Assembly (NCBI GenBank): GCA_963932465.1
Contig: OZ010794.1
Location: forward strand, 446,292,502 to 446,356,501
Length of the DNA: 64,000 nucleotides
Direction: 5' to 3'
Source: Maratus speciosus
Lineage: Eukaryota > Arthropoda > Arachnida > Araneae > Salticidae
Shown here: piece by piece, positions 34,880 through 45,838 of the stretch
How positions within the stretch are numbered: the first letter of the stretch is position 1
How the letters are laid out: each line of letters begins with the position of its first letter
Notes under the pieces: generated by a model
What the model saw: only the letters and a program-made list of their open reading frames with translations
Told to the model about the DNA's origin: nothing
Databases searched by the model: none
Made by a program: the position numbers and the translations under genes

Positions 34880-35455
34880 TTCTTCCTAGAAAGAACTAGA
34901 GAAAAAAAACTTATTTTATTAGTAAATATCTTTTTTAACATCAGAACCACATAGTAGGTACACAATAAGACACGTCTCACTGTGTACCACAACTGTGTAT
35001 CTCACTGTGTACTTTCGTTGCGTTGTAACAAAATGGATGCCACATCTGTTACATCAATTTCATAGCTTTAAAAAGTTTATGTCGTTTTGCCGAAATAGTC
35101 TATTATCAGATATAGCTAGGTTTGGTTAAGTAAATATCTGTCATATTGAAGGAAATAAACTCCAAAATAGACGTTTATGTAACTTTAACCACTATAAAAT
35201 AAGGAATTATTTACTATTTTGTCGGACGAGTAACTAAAGTGCCGAAACTACATCCACGTGTTGCATAAGATGAGGTCGTCATGTGTGTGTGCCAGATTGA
35301 AGAAAAAGTTACAACTATATGCCAAAGTGGCTGCTGTCTCACTCTGTACCATGTCTCTCTGTGTACTCCCCTACCCTAACATGAAAAAATATAAGGAATT
35401 CCTAATTATTATTATTTAATAAAGATGATTGTTCAGGAAATAATAATAATAATAT
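34880..35455. other. No gene seen
   Basis: 'tctcactgtgtac' variants occur at about 34976, 34998 and, less exactly, near 35338 and 35354, so part of it is repeat-derived. The 60-codon minus-strand frame overlaps the tRNA-like module and is rejected. Confidence 0.4.
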
Positions 35456-35459
35456 AATT

Positions 35460-35990
35460 AACAAATATGAATTCCGGGGTTAGGTTAGATAAAAAATTAA
35501 GAAAAGCAGAAATCCACTGAAATTCAGACAATTCTACTCTATGCAAGGAGGGCAATCCAGATGCAATATATTTATCAGAAAATGAAGAACGCTGTTCGAT
35601 TTCAAAGAATTTAAATTTTTATGCTCTAAAATTTCAGACTTTTACCTATAAAAGGACTTTGTGAATATATCAGAAATGTTGGAGTTCTTGAGCGAAAAAC
35701 TTTAAGTTTTCTTAGTTTTCCTTTTAGTTTTTTTAGTTTTTTTTTCTTTCTTTTAAAATTTTTAAAAGGATAAAGCCTAACAGAAACGTATTTATTTATT
35801 TATTGATTACTTTTAAAATAATACTCTGTATTTGAGATTTTTACGTTTTTAGAAAACTTGATTTTTCAATGCCTTATTTTTTACATTGGCAAATGTTGTA
35901 AAAATTATATTACATTCTGGAGTATTTATCGACATTCGTAAAACAATATCATTTTTCGGACCTTTCAAGGTAGCTGTCGACATTCAGCGT
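35460..35990 (+). repeat. Dispersed repeat, partner of 62925-63265
   Basis: Shared sequence includes 'tttatcagaaaatgaagaac', 'gttcgatttcaaagaattta' (here) against 'gttctatttcgaatatttta' (partner), and the same order of flanking words in the same orientation. The class is unknown and no ends were identified. Confidence 0.65.
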
Positions 35991-36817
35991 TTCTGACGAA
36001 ATTTCTGATCTTGACCAAAGTTAATGATAAGTTCTGAAGTATAGTAAGTTCCGCCCATATCTATAGTTTTCGTTAAAGAGTATTTGATGGAGACATCTGC
36101 GTGAAATTTGCATTTTATAAAGCAATCTATGAGATTGCTATAGAAAATTTTCATTAGAACAATTTACATAGAAATTTATAGAGATTGCAATAGAAAAAAT
36201 TCTCAAGTATTTTTCATTAAAATCTATTGATAGTGCTAAATAGAAACTTTATAACGCAAATTACAAGCAATTATTACGTCCAGAATTATTTGTATTTAAA
36301 AATGGAATGTGGAGCCTATAATGATGTTAAAATATAACACTTGTTAGTTTTTTTTTTTCTTTAACTAAACGTGTTTTTATACGTAATAAAGCTTTTGCAT
36401 GAAAAAAGAAAAAAAAATCATCTCATTTAACTCTTTCGGAGGCGGTGTCCTTAAAAAGGGACACCTAATTTTTATTTTACTGGCACCCAGAAAATTTTAT
36501 TAAAATATTCTTTTTATAACATACGTGAAACATAGCAACTTTATATTATTATGCCGTTACTCTGTAACAAATGAAAAAAAAAAATGTATGGGCTCTGTAA
36601 AGCGCTTTTGTTTTACTGTGACATGACATCGGCCACACTCTTTGCTGACCTACCCTTACCATCAGCCTTGTCCGACTGCTTGTTTCTCTTAACTCTCTTA
36701 ACTGTGCTTATATATTCTTAAACTTAACTAACTTAGTTACTTTAATTTCTCTATTTATTCTCTCTTTATTCTAAATCAGTTATATATTTTTTTTTTTACT
36801 ATTTTACATTTATAATA

Positions 36818-36994
36818 CAGTAAACTCTGACTAAGGCGGAATCGGTTGGGACCGAGAAAATTTTCCGTAGTAGACAATATTCCGTCTTAGACAAATTTTA
36901 CTCTAATGTCTATGGATTCGCAGGGACTTGAAAATCTTCCCGAGTTAGACAAATTTCCGTCTTACACAGAGTCCGCTTTACAGAGAGTTTAATG
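36818..36994. mobile_element. Short pogo/Tigger-like MITE
   Basis: The left end CAGTAAACTCTGACTAAGGC and the right end, inverse CATTAAACTCTCTGTAAAGC, are flanked by TA (36816-36817 and 36995-36996). 'gtcttaGACAAATTT' words repeat inside. It is 177 bp. Confidence 0.75.
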
Positions 36995-37032
36995 TACCAC
37001 TTTTCTTAGAAAGTAATTTTACATTTTTTATA

Positions 37033-38160
37033 TTTTTAGCCCCCGGTACAGTATGCTATTTCTTTCTCCCAGCCTATTTTGTGTCGTCTCCCAAAAATAA
37101 CGTTACCTGACAGAAGCCAGCAATAAGCAAAGCAGATGTATCATTGTACGATTAAATGCTCTATAGAAATTTTTTTAATTTCTAAGCATCGCACATTTTC
37201 AATTTTTATACCATCGTATTGGGAAAAAAAAATTACTTTTAAATGCAGTTTGTTTGAAAATTACATCTCCATTTATTTTTGAAATATTAATTTTTTGCAG
37301 TTTTCAGCACCATTTGTTTATTTTGGCAAGTCAAGTACTTTATTTATGTAGAAAGTAAAGGGAAAATAGTTGAAAAATAGTAATTATATCTTTTTGTTGC
37401 CGTTTTCTCATAACAACCGAAAGAAAATGTAATTAAAATACGTGCTATTTTGAAAAAATACAAACGAATAATTTCTGTTAAAACATGGATCTATTGTAAA
37501 CTATATTTAATTTTAAGTATATATAGACGCTTTTTGTGTGATGTCAGTCATGACGTTTTGGTTGGAAACTGGCTCCAAACAAACGGTAGCTATGCGTCAT
37601 TTCTTTTTAAATGTAAATCGTAGAAAATGTTACCCGTACATATCAAGTATTAAAACATTTAGATGTGAGATATAGATATAAGATGTAGCTGCAACACACA
37701 AACAAAATGGAAAATATAGCATAGCAACCGTTTGTTCGGAGTCAGTTTCCAACCAAAACGCCATGAGTGACGTTTTATCGTTAGTGATGGTCTATATTAA
37801 TGTTACAAACAAATGAAGGCCTATGAATCATTAGATAGCCGGGTTTTTTTTTTTTTTTTTTTTTTTGTTTTTTGTTTTTTGTTTTTTCTTCCGTCGAGTT
37901 TAATGACGACCTCTTTTTGCAGCATTTGTGTATTATTTTGCGATAGTGACATTCTATGCATGCTTTACTGTAGATGTTTACGAGTGGATCGTAAATGTGG
38001 AATTCTTAAGCGGGTACGAATGACGTCATTTTACATAAATGAAAGTATGTACTTTAAGTTTTAAAATTGAAATAGGTTTTGTACTATTTATATAAACATA
38101 TATTTTTTTTTTTTCCTCGAGGCAACACTAAATTCTGAAAACAGAATTCCTGTTTTCTAG
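37033..38160 (+). mobile_element. Helitron-like element, family C copy 2
   Basis: The element starts at 'tttttagcccccggtac' and ends with the perfect hairpin GAAAACAGAATTCCTGTTTTC, the last bases of which run into CTAG (38157-38160) before a host T. It matches copy 1 (28165-29344) apart from different nested MITEs in each. The 83-codon frame at 37813-38064 is driven by a T run and is rejected. Confidence 0.65.
37525..37793. mobile_element. Palindromic-ended MITE inside Helitron-like copy 2
   Basis: The ends begin AGAC and end GTCT. Inside them CGTTTTGGTTGGAAACTGGC (37553) mirrors GTCAGTTTCCAACCAAAACG (37741). Arms reach about 70 bp with some mismatches toward the tips. Copy 1 near 28630-28645 has 'tctatattaa' uninterrupted at this point, which confirms insertion. 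Flanks are ATAT/TATA-like. The superfamily is undetermined. Confidence 0.78.
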
Positions 38161-38407
38161 TTATTTTTATTAAAATTATACGTAGTATTTATGCTACAGT
38201 CAGACTTTCTACCCCAATGGCTCAGTCATTTTAGACATTTATCAACAGACTAGGCGTAAAGTCCGCATCAACTCGGAAGCCACTCATAGCGATAACACTC
38301 TTAAGCCACTGTTAAGCAAGTATATATATTCTAATAAATTTGTTTATAAATTCTGGTGTCAGTTCATTAGTTTTTCAACAGAATTACCCCACGCCGGAAA
38401 GGGTTAA

Positions 38408-39385
38408 GTATTGCGCGGCAGCCCAATTCTTATTTATTTCCAGTGTGATTACTCAATGTTAATTTAACATAGCAAAGCCTATGGACCTCATAACTATTTT
38501 GATTGCTTTAAAATAATTGAAAATTCAAGTAGGTTGCCTTTACACTTGAGTTAATACAATTGACGCCAAACTAACTTAAAGTTCAGTGATTAGTTACAAC
38601 TACTTAGCCCTTTTCAGGTCAGTAAACCGCCATTATTGGCCACGTATTTTCCCTATGGGAAATGCAGTGTTAATAGTAAATCCATTTAAAAGCCTACCAG
38701 CTCTTTCTAAAACAAAACTATGAATGACATCTAAGAAATACAAAATCTGTAGGGGTCCACACCTGGAATAAATTATAAAAGTCCCAAAATCATCGGATGT
38801 TAAAGAACATCCTCCATTTTGTTTCTCAAAAAAAAAAACAAAAAAAAAATTCTCTCAAAGCCTTAAAATAATACATAAATTAATTACAATAAAATACTAA
38901 ATATGATTATTTAACTAATTTTTCGATGGCAACATGTACAGGAAGGTCTCCAACTTTTAGTACAATAATTAACTACTGGGTTTGCCATCTAATTACTAAA
39001 ACACGCCATTTTGTTTCTGATGGGTGTATTATACATTTGAATTATTGCATAAAATGCTAAATAACTCGTAAAGTATTAGTCGTAGGGGTATTCTGCTGCG
39101 CTCTAGCACAGTTAGGGGCCTGCCGGGGAGGGGTCAAATGGGGCTCTTCATTATTATAGCTTTTATTTTTGTTACTGTCATATTTTTGACACTTTTTCAA
39201 TTACTTTACTATTATTTCTACTGTCACCATCTTTTGCACCAATTTTTGCCCCCCTCCCTTATCTATAACAATTGCTACTTTTTTCCTAATTGGGCTAGAG
39301 ACATGGTTTTTCTAATTTACATTCATTTTCGACTGTTATAACAGTCCCAAGTCACATTTTACACTTTTTATAAGTTGTTAAGGTT
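38408..39385. other. No gene seen; possible 5' flank of the retrotransposon
   Basis: The start of the non-LTR element could lie in this stretch or at the tandem monomers that follow; no target duplication was found to decide. The 67-codon frame at 39138-39341 is not supported. Confidence 0.35.
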
Positions 39386-39388
39386 TTT

Positions 39389-40100
39389 CCTTAACATTGG
39401 CAACTTTTACAATTATTAAGATATTTTTCTGGTTTTTTCTTGATTGTACTAGGGGTTGCCAACAATATTGATCCCACTAAATTTTTTTTGACCTTGCACT
39501 CATTTCTAAGCTTAACATTGACTTCTTTTTTATTATTTGAGTTATACTTCTGATTTTTTCACTAGGATAACTCATATGACATATTTTCTTGATCCCAATA
39601 AACATTTTTACATTTAATATTTTTTATCCTTAACAATAGCAACTTTTTTATTTATTGGGTTATTTCTCTGGTTTTTTCTGGAATGTACTGGAGGTTGCCA
39701 ACAGTTTTGTTCCCATTTTAAATATTTGACCTCGCACACATTTTTTTGCCTAACATTGACTACTTTTTTATTATCTGAGTTATTCTTTTGAGCTTTTCAT
39801 TGGGATCTCTCATATGACATATACTCTTGATCCAACTAAACACTTTTATTATTAGCACTCATTTCCTTAACATTAGCAACATTTTGATTATTGGGCTATT
39901 ACTCTGGTTTTTTTCTTGAATGTATTGGAGGTTGCCAACAGTAGTGTTCCCATTTTAAATTTTCTGAACTTGCACACATTTCACTGCCTAAAAATGTAAT
40001 TGCTTAATAAATTTGGGTCATACTTCACATGTCTTACATTCTTGTTCCCACTTAATACTTTTTCACTTAGCACTGTTATTAATATCAAAAGTGTACATTT
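39389..40100 (+). repeat. About 238-bp tandem monomers, three units, upstream of the Gag-like ORF
   Basis: Units begin 'ccttaacattggcaac' at 39389, 'ccttaacaatagcaac' at 39628 and 'ccttaacattagcaac' at 39865, so the period is 237-239 bp. Shared later words include 'ggaggttgccaaca', 'tcatatgacatat' and 'cttgatccca'. Their place ahead of an intact retrotransposon ORF suggests a monomeric 5' UTR or promoter like that of some L1 families. That role is inference. Confidence 0.75.
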
Positions 40101-40730
40101 GTATAAGTGTAAATTATTTTAAAGCTTGGTAATTTAATGTTTTCGATGGATCATGATACTTATTATTTTTGTAAAACTTCAATTAACTTACAACAAATAA
40201 TCTATACTAAATAACAGGTTATGAAAGAATACATATTATGCCAGCAAGAGTGCTGGTCTGGTAAAAAGGAAGTTTATTACTTTTAATTCAAGTGCATGGT
40301 CACGGTGGCATGAGAGGCAGGGGCACATACTCCCCCCCCCCCCCCCCATTTTTTATATTTGGCTATTAAAATTGCTTTTCTTTATTTTATTATTTTATTT
40401 TGTTTTATTTATTCTTCAAATCCTCCCCCTTTTACTTTTCGGCTCTTAATTTTCTCTTAGTCATTTTCGGTGGTTACGACCACTGGTTTTTGCTTTTAAC
40501 TATCTATATCCCTTTCTTTCAAAGATGTATGGCGGGGGCCTAGTGGACCCTTGATCTTTATCTCCAATAATTTATAAATTTATATATTATCTATCTTATA
40601 TTATTTAAAAATTTATATCCTGGAATTCGATAAACCACGGTTAAAACTATATCATACTCAAGATAATTTCTCTCTCCAAATATAAGTAACTAACTAAATT
40701 ATTTGAAAACTTGCTTCTGTATTAACTAAA

Positions 40731-43073
40731 ATGATGGCAACACCGTCCCAATCGCCAGAAGGATGTGACATGAACTTAACAACCATATCAAGTATCTGTG
40801 GAATAAGTGAAAATATAAATGCCTTCTTTACATACGAGAGTATCAAGAAACTTATAATACTTCATAAAAAGAATCAAACACTTTGTTATAATCTATACAG
40901 GGATGAATTACTCAGACAATTGGCGCACATCAAGGCGGTGGAAAATGAAAACTATGAAGAAAGTCCATATCATGAACTCCAGATGCACGATCATAATATA
41001 CTAATTCATAGAGTCTTGCAGAGATTATATCACTATAAAAAGAAAAACAAAAAATGGCACAAAACAGTAAAATTCTTCCAACTACAATTAGAGCATGGAA
41101 TTGCAATGGAAACAAGAAAGTACAATGAAAGTCCATATTATACAGCCCAGAACGAAAAAGTGTACAAATTACACAACAATATTACAAATCATAGAGCATC
41201 TAGACTACAAGATAAATTTAACTCCGTAGACATAAACGATGACTCAAATTTCGCAATATACGACCATTTAAATTTGATTGTTGCATATCATGAAATAAAA
41301 GAAAGAATAGAAACAGGCAACTTTATCCGGCTTAAACAAGATGACAGTCTTAGTGAGGATGAATTTGAGAGAGACTTTCAGCAATACGGGCATTACAGCT
41401 CATCGGAGTCTGACGAAGAAAAAGTTGAAGGGTCAGATGAAGAACCTAATACAGATGAAAGATATCTTTCCTCGAGTGAAGGGGATACTGACTGCGAGAC
41501 CGTAGATAAAGAAAACAAATTCCTAGAAGAAGAAGAGAAAAGTGATTTTGACGAGCGGATGTGCATAATAAATGGTAAAAATAATCAGTCGATTAACTTG
41601 GAAGATAAAATAACCTATGCAAATAATGAGAAAATATTACTAGAAAAAATAATAAGGGAAAAGCAAAATGAAATAAATGCTTACAAGGACATGTTAACTG
41701 AAAAAGAAGAAATACTTAATGAAGAAAAGATTAAACAACAAGAATTGGAAGAAAAAATGAATGTACTGCAAAATAGATATGAAAAAGAAAAAGAAACTAA
41801 CTCTATAATACTAGAAAAACTAATTAAATTAGAAGAAAAATTAACAGAAAAACATAATGAAATAACAAATAAATCTACAAAAATTGACAATCTACACAAA
41901 GAATTACAACAACTACAAAAAAATAAGACTAATAAGAAGCAGTTTCATAATAAAGAAACAATAACAAACCATCCAAAAATTAAAGAAAAATATACTCAAA
42001 CAACTAAAAACTCAAAAGAAGACAAAATAAACGAGCAAGTTAGTAATGAGACACATCTGCGAGAAGACAAGAATGATGTAACCTCGGAACTCGGGGAAAT
42101 ACAGGATACAAAAAGTGAATATTACTCCCAGGAGGAGCAGCATAGTATAAGCCTAACAAAAGAAACAGAACTTACACGGATTGAAGAAAAGCTTTATAGA
42201 TTGGAAAAACTGTTAGAAGAAACAACATTAAAAATAACCAATAGCTATAGAGAAGAAATAATAACAGATAATTCCATAAGGGAACAGGACAATTATACAG
42301 AAGCAGCAATTCTCATAAAGGGTCTTGAAGGATCAAAAATATCAGAAATCCAAGAAATAATTACTGCAAAATTATTGCAATTAGAACATTTGCCATTATT
42401 CTATAGCAGAACATCTAAAAACAGAAAAGCTATAATTATAAAAACCCAACAAGAATCGCAGTTACTAGAAATATATCAACATATAGAAAAAATAGAAGAT
42501 ATAAAAAGTATCACGGAAATACAATACAGAAAACATAACACTAAAAGAATTATCATTATAGGTATTCCAAAAGATACACAGGGAGAATATCTTATAAATC
42601 AAATAAAGCAACATCCAAACATAAAGAAAAGTTCATACATCCAGATTCAAAAAGTAATACAAAAAACTTCGTCAAGATATTATCAACTGCTCCTCGAGGT
42701 AGACAAGACAACTTCAAACACACTTTTGAGCATGGAACTTATAAATGTGGGATTACGAAACTGCAGGATTCATCCTTACAGGCCAATCATCAGGTGTGCG
42801 AACTGTCAATTGTACGGACACTCCGAAAGTAACTGCAGGAGAAATTCAATATGCGCATTCTGTGCGATGGGTCATCAGACCACTAGTTGCACGAATATAA
42901 ACAAACAGGATCTCAGAAACTGTGCAAATTGTATAAACTTACCAAATTATTATAAACACACAGCGAACTCAACACAATGCCCCACCTTTATGAATCAGAT
43001 TAAATACAGGAATGACATTTCCAGTCCAGGCACTAGTGGCCTTGGTGGTGGTGGCTGGTTTTGGTGGGACTAG
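40731..43073 (+). CDS. Gag-like ORF1 protein of a non-LTR retrotransposon, 780 aa
   Basis: The frame is uninterrupted, which suggests a young copy. Residues 1-200 are unrecognised, with repeated SPY.ELQ/SPYYTAQ-type motifs. Residues about 203-280 are strongly acidic and Ser-rich. Residues about 295-400 are Glu/Lys-rich and heptad-like, a probable coiled coil for self-assembly, with another helical piece near 484-505. Residues about 525-688 fit the domain that precedes zinc knuckles in Jockey/I-type Gag proteins. Three cysteine clusters close the protein: C-x2-C-x4-H-x4-C at 689-702, C-x2-C-x3-H-x4-C at 708-720, and a looser C-x2-C-x8-H-x6-C at 731-750. A Gly-rich tail follows. Gag proteins of this type bind the element's RNA. 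No nuclease or polymerase motif occurs. I chose the first ATG (40731); the codon after it is also ATG. Minus-strand frames here are shadows. Confidence 0.85.
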   Translation: MMATPSQSPEGCDMNLTTISSICGISENINAFFTYESIKKLIILHKKNQTLCYNLYRDELLRQLAHIKAVENENYEESPYHELQMHDHNILIHRVLQRLYHYKKKNKKWHKTVKFFQLQLEHGIAMETRKYNESPYYTAQNEKVYKLHNNITNHRASRLQDKFNSVDINDDSNFAIYDHLNLIVAYHEIKERIETGNFIRLKQDDSLSEDEFERDFQQYGHYSSSESDEEKVEGSDEEPNTDERYLSSSEGDTDCETVDKENKFLEEEEKSDFDERMCIINGKNNQSINLEDKITYANNEKILLEKIIREKQNEINAYKDMLTEKEEILNEEKIKQQELEEKMNVLQNRYEKEKETNSIILEKLIKLEEKLTEKHNEITNKSTKIDNLHKELQQLQKNKTNKKQFHNKETITNHPKIKEKYTQTTKNSKEDKINEQVSNETHLREDKNDVTSELGEIQDTKSEYYSQEEQHSISLTKETELTRIEEKLYRLEKLLEETTLKITNSYREEIITDNSIREQDNYTEAAILIKGLEGSKISEIQEIITAKLLQLEHLPLFYSRTSKNRKAIIIKTQQESQLLEIYQHIEKIEDIKSITEIQYRKHNTKRIIIIGIPKDTQGEYLINQIKQHPNIKKSSYIQIQKVIQKTSSRYYQLLLEVDKTTSNTLLSMELINVGLRNCRIHPYRPIIRCANCQLYGHSESNCRRNSICAFCAMGHQTTSCTNINKQDLRNCANCINLPNYYKHTANSTQCPTFMNQIKYRNDISSPGTSGLGGGGWFWWD

Positions 43074-43313
43074 TTATAACTACAAGGTGTATGAACTTAT
43101 ATGAACACTTAACTTTAAAAAGTTGTGGGTAATCTATAAACCCTCGTTTGTACATAACAATATTTAGAATAGTTATAATTAATCTTAAAACTTATTTGTT
43201 TTCAAAGGGTTCCGCAGGTAGTAAAACTTTTCCCTACCCTGGGCTTGGGGGTTACACCCAACCATAAGCCAAAAGCGGGTTCCCAGGGTGGGTGCTTACT
43301 TACTTACTTACTT
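43074..43313 (+). other. 3' UTR and TTAC tail of the retrotransposon
   Basis: The sequence from 43150 is repeated at 44403-44560 almost unchanged ('gggttccgcaggtagtaaaa', 'agcgggttcccagggtgggt'). It ends in about four and a half TTAC units. A simple-repeat tail is typical of several non-LTR clades. Confidence 0.8.
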
Positions 43314-43925
43314 CCCCCTGTTTTGTCCCTGATGCCACAAAATTTGCTAATTTTTGCTAACTCTTTGTTAATTCTAACAATATAATAAATTTAAAGTGCA
43401 AAAATGTTTGCCTGACGTCAGAGTCAAAACCGATGATAAAATGCCTTTGCATAATGGTGGATTACCCAGAGAGTAACATAGGCTTTGTTTTATTTACCTT
43501 ATTCAAGTATTTTCCTTAATAATACCAAATCTCGCTATTTTCATTGAGAATCAATGGGCATTTTTGCTATAAAATTTAACATTTTTTTCTTTATTGTTGC
43601 AAAAAATTAAAAAGCCGTAATAATAATTTATCTACAATAATTAGTTTTCAGTTAAAAGATTTCCACATGAAAATTGAAGTTGAAATAATTTTTTTAAGAA
43701 TTAAAAAGAGGATCAATATGGCGTCATACTGGAAAGAAAAATGACATTTTCAAACATTTGTTAGCAATACAAGAAACGTAATATGAATAAATATATAACA
43801 ATGTAGATTATATATTTCCTACATTGTTTAAGCCCGCGAAGGGATAGATATTAAGATATTTCATTCAGTTAGTTCTGCATTTTATGTAAAATTTTTGTAA
43901 AAAATAAGTTAAACCAATTGAACAT
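43314..43925. other. No gene seen; right part inversely related to 45725-45838
   Basis: 43829-43928 reads inversely like 45725-45838 ('actgaatgaaatatct', 'tatctatcccttc'). This marks a duplicated stretch beside the minisatellite arm. The rest shows nothing supported. GACGTC occurs at 43414-43419. Confidence 0.45.
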
Positions 43926-43929
43926 TAAA

Positions 43930-45450
43930 CTAGTTGGATGTGCCAATACCAAAACTTTCTTCTATCTCATACATCTTAATATTTCAAAAAGCAGTTACAA
44001 ATGTTAATACTACAATATTATTAGTTCAATACCATACCAACTTTGATTTTCATCTTAAATTTCCACTTCAGTCAATTAATCGGAGTAAAAACGATTTAAT
44101 CTCGATCATGATGATAATTATTAAAACTATTAGTTTTTCCTTATTCTGTTGTCATCAGCTGTTTGCAGATATCCAATGTAGCAGGATGCGAGTTCCCGTC
44201 GCTACACGAGCCGCCGTTGGACAACAGAACTACGAAAAGAAAGAAAATTATACAAAAATCGCGGTCACAGCGCCCCTTTAAGGTGTAATATTTCCAAATT
44301 CAAGAAGGGTTTGCTGGCGATAGTCAAAAACATACACAAAATATTTGATTCCATTCTATTTATAACTTCATACACTTTCTATGGTAAAATAAAGAAAATT
44401 ACGTACATAACAATATTTAGAATAGTTATAATTAATCTTAAAATTTATTTGTTTCCAAAGGGTTCCGCAGGTAGTAAAACTTTTCCCTACCCTGGGCTTG
44501 GGGGTTACACCCAACCATAAGCCAAAAGCGGGTTCCCAGGGTGGGTGCTTACTTACTTACAAAAATCGGTATTACAGCAACCCCTTCAGGCAGAATATTT
44601 TCAAATTCAAGGAGAATCTGCTGGCCACAGCCAAATACATGCGCAAAAAATTGGTTCAATTTTATGCATAACGTCTTACACTTATTGATAGTACAGTAAT
44701 GAAAATGGCACAAAAATCGCTGTTACAGCGCCCCCTTCTGACGGAATATTTCGAAATCGAAGAAGGACCTGCTGGCCATAACCAATAATATACACAAAAA
44801 ATTTGGTTCAATTCTGTGCATAACTTTATACACTTTTCGATGGTACAGTAATAAAAATGGCACAAAAATCGCTATTACAGCGCCCTCTTCAGGCAGATTT
44901 TTTTCGAATTCAGGGAGTACTTGCTGGCCATAGCCTAAAACATACATAAAAACATCGGTTCAATTCTATGCATTACTTCATACACTTATCGATGGTACAA
45001 TAATGAAAATGGCATGGACATCGCTATTACAGCGCCCCTTTCCGGCGGAATTTTTCAAATTCAGGGACGACCTATTAGCCATCGCCAAAAACATACATGA
45101 AAAATTTGGTTCAATTCTATACATAACTTCATACTCTTTTCGATGGTACAATAATGAAAATGGCATGAAAATTGCTATTACAGCGCCCCCATTCAGCAGA
45201 ATATTTCTAAATTGAAGAGGAACCTGCTTGCAACAGCCAAATACAAACACAAAAATTTGGTTCAATTCTATGCATAACTTCATACACTTTTCGATGGTAC
45301 AATGGCGACACACGGACAGACTGACAGACATTTTTTATAAACATGTTTTGTGGGATCACTGACCCCTAAAACGTGTAAATCTATCGAAAACTGGAAGTCG
45401 AAAAAAATTTCGATTACAATACTTTCTGCTGTTGAAGGTAGAACAAAGTA
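43930..45450 (-). mobile_element. Helitron-like element with internal 150-bp minisatellite, left arm
   Basis: On the minus strand the 3' end has the hairpin TTGGTATTGGCACATCCAA followed by CTAG (43930-43933) and a host T. Inside, six monomers of about 150 bp recur with 'catacacttttcgatggta', 'tggttcaattctatgcat' and 'attacagcgccc'. The 5' side holds 'acgtgtaaatctatcg' and 'agacagacattttt' words. A helicase is absent. A hairpin+CTAG|T end with central minisatellite fits short Helitron-associated elements (DINE/HINE type). The same unit in opposite orientation is at 49526-51048. Overlapping short frames on both strands are repeat shadows. Confidence 0.65.
44403..44560 (+). mobile_element. 5'-truncated 3' end of the same non-LTR family
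   Basis: This starts at the point equivalent to 43150 and ends in three TTAC units. It interrupts a minisatellite monomer: the flanks 'gaaaattac' and 'aaaaatcgg' read together as the uninterrupted monomer sequence. The target itself ends in TTAC, so tail and target overlap, which hides any duplication. Confidence 0.85.
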
Positions 45451-45724
45451 AAAATAAAAATAAAATTCAAACAATATGATATTTAAAACAGCCTAAAAAC
45501 TTAGATTTCGTTCAAAGGAAATCGAAATAAATCTTAGACATTTTCCAAGATCCAAGATGCAAATATTTGTATTGCAGATTTTGTATTATGTTTAGGATGG
45601 GTGTAAGCAAAATGATAAGGCACATCTAAAATACAAAACTTTATCAAAGTCTAATATTTATTTCGGTTTCGTTTGAACGGTATCTTAAGTTTTTAGAGTG
45701 TTTTAAGTATCATACTCTTTGAAA

Positions 45725-45838
45725 TTTAGTTTTATTTTTTTAAATTCAGTCGGTTTAATTTATTTGTTGCACAAATTTAACATTAAAGGTAGAATTAACT
45801 GAATGAAATATCTCAGTATCTATCCCTTCTCGGGGTTA
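45725..45838. repeat. Inverted duplicate of 43829-43928
   Basis: 'attaactgaatgaaatatct' and 'tatctatcccttctcgggg' mirror the stretch left of the minisatellite arm. The DUF4817-type transposon begins directly after it. Confidence 0.6.

Larger units (their letters stand above)
36431..38403. mobile_element. Candidate piggyBac-like element hosting nested insertions
   Basis: TTAA at 36427-36430 is followed by CTCTTTCGGAGGCG. On the right CGCCGGAAAGGG is followed by TTAA at 38404-38407. The ends are inverse only with a gap and mismatches, so the pairing is moderate evidence. The interior contains the pogo-like MITE 36818-36994, Helitron-like copy 2 and the MITE 37525-37793, leaving little original DNA. 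Confidence 0.5.
39389..43313 (+). mobile_element. Non-LTR retrotransposon with Gag-like ORF only
   Basis: The parts in order are tandem 5' monomers, a leader of about 630 bp with C-rich tracts, one intact long ORF (40731-43073), a 240-bp 3' UTR and a (TTAC)n tail ending near 43313. A second 3' UTR with the same tail (44403-44560) shows that this is the true 3' end of a mobile family. No endonuclease or reverse-transcriptase ORF lies between the Gag-like ORF and the tail. The element is therefore either a deletion derivative or a naturally Gag-only type. The 5' boundary is provisional. Confidence 0.7.

Noticed and set aside
40731..43073. Host coiled-coil protein
   Set aside because: The middle third alone would suggest this, but the C-terminal zinc knuckles, the lack of introns and the mobile 3' UTR with TTAC tail show that it is a retrotransposon Gag.
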